From Ichthyophis bannanicus (lineage: Eukaryota > Chordata > Amphibia > Gymnophiona > Ichthyophiidae), in NCBI GenBank assembly GCA_033557465.1, contig CM066033.1, forward strand, positions 591,820,438-591,884,437: 64,000 nt of DNA, read 5' to 3'. The notes below the pieces were generated by a model. It ran no database searches, was not told where the DNA came from, and saw only the letters and a program-made list of their open reading frames with translations. Of this stretch, positions 32,755 to 41,666 are shown piece after piece; position 1 is the stretch's first letter; each line of letters begins with the position of its first letter. Position numbers and translations under genes: made by a program.

Positions 32755-32939
32755 GACTGAGGAAGATGGCACCTTTAGGTTGGAAGGGAACCGCGCATGC
32801 GTGCCTGCATTCCCAAAGGCTTTCTTGGAAAGCTGGGGAAATGCTCCGCAAGGGCTCCATCGACGTCGATGGCACCCATATGTGAGGACTGATTCCTGCT
32901 GCTCCTGGAGAACACCTGTTACAGGTGACTAACTACTCT
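32755..32939 (+). repeat. DIRS-C right inverted terminal repeat
   Basis: Starts GACTGAGGAAGATGGCACC and ends CACCTGTTACAGGTGACTAACTACTCT. It is the reverse complement of 27203-27345 plus a right-end extension. Confidence 0.9.
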
Positions 32940-33660
32940 TATTTAGCGACACTAAACGGTTTAGTAACATAACATAAGATAAGATAACATAACATATAGT
33001 ATATGATGGAAGATAAAGACCAGAATGGTCCAGCTAGTCTGCCCAGTAAGGGCTGCTGAATATCCCACTGAGCGTGTTTTATCCAGTTAGTAGATCTGCT
33101 AACCGGCTAAACCACTTTGAAAATGCCCCTCCCCCGAGTGTCTGCTTTTATACAGTATACTCAGAAGTGTTCCCAGGGGCAGGATCGACACTTAAGCCGT
33201 AGTTATAAAATGCATACACAGGTGCTGATTTCTGTATGCATATACACACATTTTGGAGCAAGTGTAACACTGTGCAGGAACTTCTGAACTGGAAATGCTA
33301 AAAATGCCCATAGGCACGTACATTGCCTTTTATGAAACAGCTAGCTGTCTGTTGTGCCTATGTGCCTTTCCTGCCTGGATACTCTGTTATAAAATTACCT
33401 TTCCTGTGTGCTATATGTCATAAATTTATAATTATAGAAAAAGATTCCTTTGATTTCCATGCAGATGCAAGCACACAGTATTCCTTTAACTTGAAAAGTG
33501 AGAGGGAACTTTTTACACCACAAACTCTGAAGCCAGAGGACCCACTAGCTCACAGAAATTAAACCCAGCACTTGTCTCCATTTCGGGTATTGTACGTGCT
33601 TGCTAGGCTAGATCTGATATGTGCCATACAGATCATAGTGACAACTATTTTTTTCATCAG
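32940..33660. other. Intronic repeat-derived sequence upstream of the NDUFAF7 exon
   Basis: It has ACATAACATAAGATAAGATAACATAACAT low-complexity text (32970-32998) and a dispersed-repeat-like block at about 33000-33130 (GACCAGAATGGTCCAGCTAGTCTGCCCAGTAAGG...). The polypyrimidine tract ACAACTATTTTTTTCATCAG just before the exon acts as splice acceptor. Open frames here lack recognisable domains. Confidence 0.5.
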
Positions 33661-33804
33661 TCAGGAGAAACGAGGGATCATGTAGAAGTGAGTCCTACTG
33701 CTGGCATCATTATTCAGGAACTTGCCCATCGTATTGAGAACAGTGGTGGCGCTGCACTGATTACCGACTATGGCCATGATGGACAAAAGACGGATACTCT
33801 CAGA
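33661..33804 (+). CDS. NDUFAF7: NDUFAF7 internal exon (mitochondrial complex I assembly methyltransferase)
   Basis: The exon has 144 bases and encodes 48 residues in phase 0 at both ends. It includes ETRDHVEVSPTAGIIIQELA and GGAALITDYGHDGQKTDTLR, which I recognise as the MidA/NDUFAF7 family. That protein is a mitochondrial-matrix SAM-dependent methyltransferase which symmetrically dimethylates an arginine of NDUFS2 during complex I assembly. The acceptor is TTTTTTTCATCAG|TCAGG and the donor is CTCAGA|GTATGT. The frame has no lesions and reads like a functional host exon, unlike its surroundings. I found no other exon of this gene in the window, so the flanking introns appear to exceed 30 kb on each side. 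A processed copy is unlikely because both splice sites are present. Confidence 0.88.
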
Positions 33805-34264
33805 GTATGTAATATAATAAAAGCGAATAATTTTACAGGGGATATTTTAAACTAATTTAGACTTTTTTTTCATGTGTAACATTTCAGCCTAGAAGGCCAA
33901 TGTTGGTTAGCCTGGAATGCCCCCTTCCACCCCCCAAGGATGTATTATATCACCAAAAAATGGAACCAAAAGCCCCCCCCCCTCAAAGTAAATTGGAGAC
34001 CTACAAAATACATGGCTATCTATACAACATTACAGCCTAATCTAAATCCTGATGAGAGAAAGAGAGAGAGAGAGAACCTTAATGAATAAATGTGACAAAA
34101 AAAGAGGTCTTTTGATTTATTCAAAAGAAAGATTAAACAATAAGCAGTTGCTTACCAAAGGCAGGGCAGTTGGTGGAGTTCACCCCAGGTGCCGACCCGA
34201 AGGGGGAGGCAGTTGCCTAAATTCTGGGCCCACAATGTGGCAGCATGTGCGGTAAACTTACCTT
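33805..34264. other. Intron downstream of the NDUFAF7 exon
   Basis: Begins with the donor GTATGT. It contains a C-run (about 33974-33983) and a GA microsatellite (34057-34073). No RNA gene or coding feature is seen. Confidence 0.5.
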
Positions 34265-34420
34265 ACCTTGTTTGCCAGCTTGCCGTACTGCCTGCGCTCC
34301 AGGTCCAGTGCTGTTACCTCCTGAACTCTTGTGATAACAGCTGCACAGAGAGACTTTAGCCCGGGAGGGAACAGCCACCAGGCCTGGAGCAGAGGTAGCG
34401 TGGCAAGCTGGCAAACAAGG
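34265..34420. repeat. Foldback hairpin repeat (about 156 bp)
   Basis: The left arm CCTTGTTTGCCAGCTTGCC at 34265 is the exact reverse complement of GGCAAGCTGGCAAACAAGG at 34402-34420. Pairing continues imperfectly inward (GCTCCAGG against CCTGGAGC), giving arms of about 40 bp around a 75-bp loop. It is a small MITE-like or foldback element of unassigned family. Confidence 0.75.
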
Positions 34421-34469
34421 TTGAATGATCCACTCTGGGTATCAAATAGGTTGAGTATGCCACTGACAA

Positions 34470-34556
34470 TAAGTATCCTTGCATGAAAAAGTATGTGAAC
34501 CCTTCATTAAGTAACTGATTCCACCTCCTTGAGCAGCAATAACTGCAACATTTCAG
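34470..34556 (-). repeat. Tc1/mariner-like element, first fragment
   Basis: GAAAAAGTATGTGAACCCTTCATTAAGTAACTG...CCTTGAGCAGCAATAACTGCAAC resembles the end of a widespread vertebrate Tc1-like element. It continues at about 35186 after an insertion. Confidence 0.55.
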
Positions 34557-34920
34557 GGCTGATTTTATAAGAACTCTGCACAAGTTACATGCTATTTATG
34601 TGCATAGATCCCTATTTTCATAGACTTATGTACGCAAATGAGCATTTCCCTTTGCACGTTGGCCAATCGCTATTCTGTATACGCCTGCAGAAGTGCCATT
34701 TGCATGTAATTTCCAATGGATAGTGCTTCGGTGAAGCATAGGCGCTGCCTTGTCTGACACATGTAAGTTATAAAAATACTGTCTAGGCACACCAGGTTAT
34801 GCCTGCCCTACAGCAGATGTAAGTGGCAGCACTTAGGTTACGACATGTGCATCCGCTGGTATTTTATAAAATAAAGCATATGCATGCACGTGTGGAAACA
34901 TGCATAATCTGCATGGCTCC

Positions 34921-35185
34921 TTATTTTATTTTTATTTATTTAACGGGTTTTATACTGCTTTATGATTAAGTCAAAGCGGTTTACATTACAACTCAACTCT
35001 TGGGTTACGTTACAACATGGGTATCAAACTTCGAGAACTTTTAACAAGGGGGTCAAGTTAAGAGTTCAACAGAATCTGGGAAAACAGTGAAAATGGTCCA
35101 TAAAATGATTAGTGGGTTAAGTGATATTTCCATAGTGCTCAGTGAATAGGTAAGTTTTGAGGTTCTTAGCGAAATCTCTTATGAA
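34921..35185 (-). repeat. L2-like LINE 3' end, antisense
   Basis: On the minus strand the segment encodes the C-terminal signature DFAKNLKTYLFTEHYGNIT before a stop. The 3' UTR ends with GTAAACCGCTTTGACTTAATC...AAATAAATAAAAATAAAATAA, the same LINE/SINE tail type as at 7888. It splits the Tc1-like relic. Confidence 0.65.
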
Positions 35186-35655
35186 ATGACCCTCTTCCTG
35201 TATAACTGTTGATCAGTTTCTCATGTTTCCCTTGAAGAACATGTGGGTCTAGTTTCTACAGAGAACTGTTTCAGCTCTGTGACATTTGAGGACTTCCTTG
35301 CACAGAGAGCTCACATCAGATTCTGCCAGTTTTAAATTGGCCAGTCCAAAAACAAAATCTCTTCTTCAGCTGTTCTGTTGGAGATTAACTCAAATGTTTA
35401 GGGTGATCTTGCTGCATGACCCACTTTTTTTGAATGGATAGTCTGATGCTTTCCTCTGGAAATAATTCATGGTTCCATTAATAATGGCAAGCTGTTCCAG
35501 GAATTGATGTCATAAAACAACCCTACACTGTGATACTTCTACCACTGTGCTTGACAGTTGGGATGAGATTCCTGCTTTGGAAGACAGTGTTTGTGTTGTC
35601 ATTTTAACTAAAAAACTTAAATTTTCTCTCATCTGTGCAGAATTCCAGAAACCTT
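35186..35655 (-). pseudogene. Tc1/mariner-like transposase relic
   Basis: On the minus strand, broken frames give ILCTDERKFKFF, PTVKHSGRSITV*GCF and WVMQQDHPKHLS. These correspond to the DDE transposase motifs WTDE, PTVKHGGGS.MVWG and QQDNDPKH of Tc1-like elements. Many stops are present and neither terminal repeat is clear. It is an ancient DNA transposon remnant within the host intron. Confidence 0.6.
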
Positions 35656-35659
35656 GTGG

Positions 35660-36070
35660 ATAATCCACAGGAATGTATTACTCAAGTCCCACCTCCACTC
35701 TGGCAGCCTCCCTGTTGCCATGGAGGAGAGAGGAGAGCATCACCCTGGTGTGGCAGGAAGTGATCCTCCAGGTGATGTAAAAGCCTCACGCATTGAGGAG
35801 GTTTCTCTAGGGCCATGAGCCTATGAGGGAAAGATTAGGACAGCTGTAATAGCTGGTGATTCAGTCATTAGGTATATAGACAGCTGGGTGGCTGGTGGAC
35901 GTGAGGATCGCCTGGTAATATGCCTGCCTGGTGCGAAGGTAGCGAACCTCATGTGCTACCTAGACAAGGTTTTAGATAGTGCTGGGAAGGAGTCTGCTGT
36001 CTTGGTACATGTTGGTACCAATCACATAGGAAAATGTGGAAGGGAGGTTCTGGAGGCCAAATTTAAGCTT
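35660..36070 (+). mobile_element. CR1-type LINE, part 1 (ORF1 esterase domain)
   Basis: Frames from about 35845 encode AGDSVIRYIDSWVAGG, RLVICLPGAKVANLM and VLVHVGTNHIGKCGREVLEAKF. The GDS motif with the GxN block is the SGNH/GDSL esterase found in ORF1 of CR1-group LINEs. The 5' end is truncated. DIRS-D begins inside it at 36071, and the esterase resumes at 43670. Confidence 0.8.
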
Positions 36071-36215
36071 TCCTTATCGTTCCTACAGTTCAGTCTTCCA
36101 CCTCTGGGTTGTGCACCTCCTCCTGCAGCTTGGAGACTGGACATGTCAAAATCATAACCTCACTGGATGTAGTCTGCTGCTCTCCCTCATCAGCCCCAGT
36201 GTGTCCAGTCTCCAT
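36071..36215 (+). repeat. DIRS-D left inverted terminal repeat
   Basis: CAGTTCAGTCTTCCACCTCTGGGTTGTGCACCTCCTCCTGCAGCTTGGAGACTGGACATGTC... is the reverse complement of 43500-43628. The outer 15 bases (TCCTTATCGTTCCTA) are left-specific. Confidence 0.9.
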
Positions 36216-37123
36216 GCAGCAGGAGGATGTAGTGAGCCTAGGTGCTGGGCTCACTTGAGGAACACATAAGGAGCACTTAGGATAGCTTAGACTCAAATTT
36301 GGTCTCTTAAATTTACTTTAATATTTCATTTACATTATTTTTAAAATTATTGCTGGCTATCTCTTTAAAAAAAAAAAACAGAAAAAAAACAGTAAAACTG
36401 ACAGAGCGAGCTTTTCTCTTGTGCCGGTGCCTGCCTGCCTCTTGTGGATGGGGCTGGGTGCTCTTCTGTCAGATCTCTCCCCCTAGACAGGACGGGGGAG
36501 AGCTCTGAGGCATGACCGGAGCAGCATCTGCTACCTGCAAGCAGCCGCGAAACCCCTCTGGCGTTGTAGCACTCGGACGGGAGGCTCACTGACGGTTTCT
36601 GCTTTGACGACAGCAGAACCACGGCTTGGCGCCCCGTTGAAGAGCCGTAAGCTTTGTTCGCCGGGGAATTGGGCTGACAGGGGTTAGTTCGGGGTTCAGG
36701 TTATCTCCGACGGCTGGGAAGAGAGCCGATTCGGGGCTGGGGCTTTCGAGTCGCTTTTGGCGCCTTTTTCCATTTCGCGCCGGTGGCGGCCATTTTGACA
36801 GCAGGAGCGCCGAGGCTGTTTTTAATAAAGAGCTGGTTGCAAAGGGCCTCTGCGCTAGTTTTCCGGCGGGGGGAAAGGATTCCCTTCAGGTTTTAAGGCC
36901 GCAATTTTTCCCTTGGAGCCTTTGCAGACCCTGGGGTAGTCTGAGCTGTATTTTCTTCATAAGAGGGAAGCATTTAAATAAGAAAAGAAAAGGAAAAGGG
37001 AGGGGGGGATTTTCTGGTGCTTATCTCCCTAGCCTGGGCTGGCTTGGATTTTTCTTTAAAAAAAAAAAGAAGAGAGTCAAAACACAGCAAAGAGACTCCC
37101 CATAGGGTGGAGGTGCCTAGAGG

Positions 37124-38700
37124 ATGGCGTCCCACCCCCAGTGCGTGCTCTGCGGCATCTGCAGGGGTATGGTCGCAGATTCTGGGGTCTGCAGAGGTTG
37201 TGCTGCGGGGTCCACGAGCATTGAGCGGCAGATGGATGCCAAGGCTGGACTGGAGCTGCAGCTGGCGGCAGCGGGACCAGAGGAGGAGGTAGCCTTGGCC
37301 TCTACCTTGGGAGGTGCCCGGGAGCCTATCGTGGGGCTGCCACCGTCCTCGCCGGTTCTGGGAGCCAGTGCCCAGTTTGGGGATTTTTGTCCCGATTTTG
37401 TGTTGATCATGCATCAGGCATTTTGCAGGCAGCGGCAGGGGATATTACCAGAAGCTTTGTCCCAGCCTGCGGCTACTCAGCAGATGAAGTTGACCGGCAG
37501 GAGCGGCATTTCTCCAAGGCCCTTGAAGAGATCACGGCCTCGCGAGCGGTCCCCTTCAGACATGGAAGGTAATGACACGGATGAAGCTGAGCTAGATCTT
37601 GAGGCGGAAATGGAGGACTTAGAAGAGGGTGAGATTCAGGAACCAGAGGATCAGACAAAGATCATCCGAGTGTTCCAAAAGGAGGAGCTAACAGCTCTTA
37701 TTACGGAATCCCTTCAGATGTTGAACCTGGCAGCAGCACCACTGGTTGAGGAAGAGAGTGTGGAGGACCCTATCATCCAGGCGGTGAGGCAAGCACAAGT
37801 GGTATTTCCCGTCCACCTGGGTGGTGGACAAGATGATACAGGATGAGTGGGACCAGCCAGAGGCAGATCTCAGAGGCATTAGAACGATGAACAAGCTCTA
37901 TCCTTTAGCAGATAAGGACAAGGAGCGTTTCAGGTCTCCATGGACTGATGCAGCGGTATCAGCGGTCACCAAGAAGACCACAGTTCCGGTGGAAGGTAGC
38001 GCGGCATTAAAGGATGCACAGGATAGGAAGGTGGATGGGCTGTTGAAGCAGTCTTTTGAGGCGGATGCCTTGTCCTTGCAGGCTTCTATTTGTGGAGCTT
38101 GGGTGGCAAGAGCTTGCCTTCGGTGGTCTCAGCGCTTGCAGCAGTCCTCGCAGCTGGATCAGGAAGGGACTGCTGAATTAGATTGGTTGGAGTCAGGAAC
38201 CGCGTATTTAGCGGATGTACATTATGACTTGATTAGAGCCCTGACTAATAGCATGGCTTCCTTGGTTGCCACACGCCGATCCTTATGGTTAAGGAGTTGG
38301 GCGGCTGATGGATCCTCTAAAGCGCGCCTCAGTAAGCTTCCTTTTAAGGGTAGGTTACTATTTGGTGACGATCTGGACAAGTTGGTTAAGGATTTAGGGG
38401 AGTCAAAGGGCAGTAGGCTTCCGGAGGATAAGCCTAAGCCGGGAAAGTCCGCTCCAGCCTATCGGGGTCAGTATCGGGACTTTAGAAGATTCCGTACTTC
38501 TCGGTTAGGTGGTTTCCAGAGGGGACAATTTGCTTCGAGATCCCAGGGGTCTCGGAGCTTTCGGGGGGCAAGTAGAGGTTTCGCAGGATCCTCCTCCTCG
38601 ACCCCTCGGAAGCCACAACGAAAGCTGGCGGGTTCAAGTGGGAAGTCTCCCGGTCGGCGGGAGGCTTTGGGAGTTTCTTCCTGCCTGGACCCAAATTACG
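37124..38700 (+). pseudogene. DIRS-D gag
   Basis: The ATG at 37124 begins MASHPQCVLCGICRGM, a Cys-rich head (CVLC, CGIC, CRGC) that replaces the zinc motif of copies A-C. An acidic stretch (DEAELDLEAEMEDLEEGE) and a capsid-like core follow. A frameshift near 37820 separates 37124-37846 from the downstream frame, which starts near 37821 and reads on with ASICGAWVARACLRWSQRL and LPFKGRLLFGDDLDKL. An Arg/Gly/Ser-rich nucleic-acid-binding tail follows (38480-38650). The downstream frame stays open to 39269 through the start of RT, so the gag end is approximate. One or two bases were probably lost or gained at the frameshift. Confidence 0.82.
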
Positions 38701-40539
38701 ACGGATCAGTGGGTTTTGGAGATTATTCGCGAGGGGTATGTGCTGGAATTCGCAAGACAGGTCCGGGATTCATTTGTGATGTCTCCCTGCAGAGGTCCCC
38801 AAACAGCCCTGGCGATTCGCAAAACCCTCGATCGTCTTTTACTTTTGAGGGCCATCAGACCGATCCCGTTAGCAGATTACGGTATGGGTCGGTACTCAAT
38901 TTATTTCGTGGTGCCCAAAAAGGACTGCTCTCTTCGCCCTATCTTAGATCTAAAGCACGTGAATCGGTGCTTGCGGGTTCCACACTTCAGGATGGAGACC
39001 TTGCGATCCGTTATTGTAGCAGTACGCAAGGGGGAGTATTTGACTTCCCTGGATCTTATGGAGGCATATCTCCATATCCCGATCAGAGAGGCCCACCAAA
39101 CGTTTCTGCGATTCGCCCTTCCATGGGGGCATTATCAGTTCCAAGCGTTGCCTTTCGGGTTGGCCACGGCACCGTGGACCTTCACCAAGATTATGGTGGT
39201 GGTGGTGGTGGTGGTGATGGTGGCGGCGTTGCGAAAGGAAGGTATCCTGGTTCACCCCTATCTCGATGACTGGCTGATTTGGGCGAAATCCGAGTCTGAA
39301 AGTGTTCGAGTGACGGACAAAGTGGTATAGTTTTTGCAGCACCTCAGCTGGGTGGTCAATCCAGCCAAAAGTCGACTGGTGCCGTCCCAGGAGCTCGAAT
39401 ATCTGGGAGTAAGGTTCGACACTCGGCTAGGGGTGGTGTTTCTACCGCATCAGCAGGCGCTCGGCCTGGGCCGCCTGCTCTGCAGATTCAGATCCGCTCC
39501 GGCGCCATCGGTATGGGAGTACCTTCACGTGCTGGGCACGATGGCGGCGACTCTGGAGGTGGTTCCCTGGGCCAGGTTCCATATGTGGCCATTGCAGCGG
39601 GCTCTCCTTTGCCGCTGGTCGCATCAGAACGACTCGTTGAACAAGCGTCTTCCCTGTCCCCCGTGGCTCAGGTGGGTCCTGTGGTGGTGGCTTCTGCCCG
39701 GAACCCTACAAGCAGGGATGCCCCTGGAGCAGCCAGTCTGGCTGCCGCTACTGACAGATGCAAGTCTCGCGGGATGGGGAGCACACTGCGAAGATCTGTT
39801 TGCGCAAGGCGTGTGGTCCGCCCAACAGCGCGAGTGGTCCATCAACCGGCTGGAGCTCAGGGCGGTGTTCCTGGCGCTTCAGTCCTTTGAGTCAGCAGTG
39901 ACCGGTCGGGCGGTGAGAGTGCTGTCGGACAACTCCGCAACAGTAGCCTACATCAACCGGCAGGGAGGCACAGGCAGTGTGGCCATGGAAGAGGAGGTAG
40001 AGATGCTGTTCACTTGGGTGGAAAAGCGTCTGCCAGCATTGTCAGCGGCACACATTGCAGGAAAGGACAATGTGACTGCGAATTTCTTCAGCAGGGTGCA
40101 AGTGGAGGCTGGGGAATGGGAGCTGAATCCGCAAGCTTTTGCTCTGATAGTCCGCAGATGGGGGCCGCCGGTTATGGATCTCATGGTGACCTTTCAGTCC
40201 GCAAAGGCGGCTCGCTTCTTCAGCAGAAGGCGAGAAAGGATGTCGGAAGGGATCGATGCCCTGATGCAGCCGTGGCCGACGCTCCGTCTTCTCTATGTTT
40301 TTCTGCCATGGGCGTTAATAGGTCGCGTGGTGCAGAGGATTGAGGCTCATCGCGGGAGAGTACTGTTGGTGGCTCCGGACTGGCCAAGATGCCCGTGGTA
40401 CGCGGATCTCGTTCGCCTCTTGGACGGGGAGCCTTGGAGGCTTCCAGTCTCGGACGATCTGCTACTCCAAGGTCCGCTTCGAATGCCTCAAGTGAATCAG
40501 TTCTCGCTTACGGTTTGGCCATTGAAAGGGCGAGGCTGA
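38509..40539 (+). pseudogene. DIRS-D RT / RNase H / methyltransferase-like ORF (one stop)
   Basis: One frame spans the whole gene, broken only by TAG at 39328-39330. RT (38700-39560) has YSIYFVVPKKDCSLRPIL, SLDLMEAYLHIPI, LPFGLATAPWTFTKI and HPYLDDWLIWA with catalytic Asp pair at 39265-39270. A GTG-repeat expansion (39194-39226) inserts a poly-valine run just before it. RNase H has LTDASLAGWGAHC, NRLELRAVFLAL, SDNSATVAYINRQGGTGS and AGKDNVTANFFSR. The methyltransferase-like end has GPPVMDLMVTFQSAKAARFFS, LLYVFLPWALIGRVV and VLLVAPDWPRCPWY. It ends WPLKGRG before TGA. It overlaps the recombinase frame by about 150 bases. Confidence 0.9.
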
Positions 40540-41561
40540 AGAAAAAAGGATACTCAGGATCAGTAGTAGCAACCTTGTTGCTGGCTAGGAAGAGGTCGAC
40601 TTCTTTAGCATACGTTCGTGTATGGCGCATCTTTGAGGATTGGTGTTCCAGGCGGCAAGTCCGTGCAGCTACAGCTTCAGTGCCTGTGGTGTTGAGTTTC
40701 CTTCAGGATGGCTTTGACAAAGGATTGGCAGCCAGCTCGTTGAGAGTACAGTTGGTAGCGCTGACCTGCTATAGGGGCAAGGTGCAGGATGTGCCGTTGG
40801 GTTCGCATATGGATGTTTTGCGCTTTCTGAAGACAGTGTCGAGACTGAGACCGGCTTGTCGGGTCATCGTTCCCCCATGGGATCTTAATTTGGTCTTGGG
40901 AACATTGGTGAAGGCACCTTTTGAGCCATTGAGTAAGGCAACGGTGAAGGATTTGACCTTAAAGACAGTGTTCTTAGTGGCCCTTTGTTCGGCAAGGCGC
41001 ATTTCGGAGTTGCAGGCGTTGTCTTGCAGGGAACCCTTCCTGTCATTTTCTAAGGAAAAGGTAGTGCTGCGTCCAGTGCCATCTTTCTTGCCAAAAGTCA
41101 TCTCTCCCTTTCACCTAAATCAGACGGTGTTGCTCCCGGTCCTTTCCTCTGGGGGGGAGACCGTGTCCGATCGTAGTTTGCGTCTGTTGGACATTAAGTG
41201 AGTGCTGTGGCGGTATTTGCAAGTTTCTGAGCCTTTTCGCAAATCTGATCAGTTGTTCGTGTTGTTCGGAGGATCTTGCAAGGGTGAAGCGGCTGCGAAA
41301 GCATCCATTTCTAGATGGATTAGAGAAGCGATTGTCTCGGCGTATCTTGTACAGGGTAGTTTGGTTCCAGCGGGGTTGCAGGCACACTCCACTAGAGCGC
41401 AGGCAGCCTCTTGGGCGGAGCCAGAGGACATCTGTAGAGCGGCTACTTGGTCGTCACTCCATACCTTCAGTAAGCACTATCGTCTGGATGTGCTGGCGGC
41501 GAAGGATGCCTTGTTCAGTTCAGCGGTTTTGCGAGCCGGTTTGGGGGGTCCCTCCCATTGA
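40389..41561 (+). pseudogene. DIRS-D tyrosine recombinase (one stop)
   Basis: The frame is uninterrupted except for TGA at 41199-41201, in the stretch RLLDIK*VLWRYLQ. The N-terminal SAM-like part has LARKRSTSLAYVRVWRIFEDW and SSLRVQLVALTCY. Catalytic residues are Arg in ALCSARRISELQAL (about 41000), H-x-x-R in QAHSTRAQAASWA (41385-41396) and Tyr in FSKHYRLDV (41478-41480). The length and the active site are complete, so only readthrough or one reversion separates it from an intact enzyme. It ends GGPSH before TGA at 41559-41561. Confidence 0.9.
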
Positions 41562-41666
41562 GCACTGCTCTGTTACATCCCAGAGGTGGAGGACTGAACT
41601 GTAGAAACGATAAGGAAATGATAATCACACTTACCTGGTAATTGTAGTTCCTTGAGTGAAGACAGT

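Larger units (their letters stand above)
27181..32939 (+). mobile_element. DIRS-C, near-intact DIRS retrotransposon (5759 bp)
   Basis: This is the best copy in the window, end to end: left repeat from TTCTCCAGGACC at 27181, Gag from 27576, RT/RNase H/methyltransferase-like region, an uninterrupted tyrosine recombinase ending at 32439, internal complementary region (about 32570-32680) and right repeat ending CTAACTACTCT at 32939. I count only about five inactivating changes: one stop and three small deletions in Gag, and one base lost between RT and RNase H. No target duplication is evident. Confidence 0.93.

Noticed and set aside
33323..33562. Open frame just upstream of the NDUFAF7 exon as an additional exon
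   Set aside because: It matches no part of NDUFAF7 that I recognise, lacks splice sites, and contains repeat-derived text.
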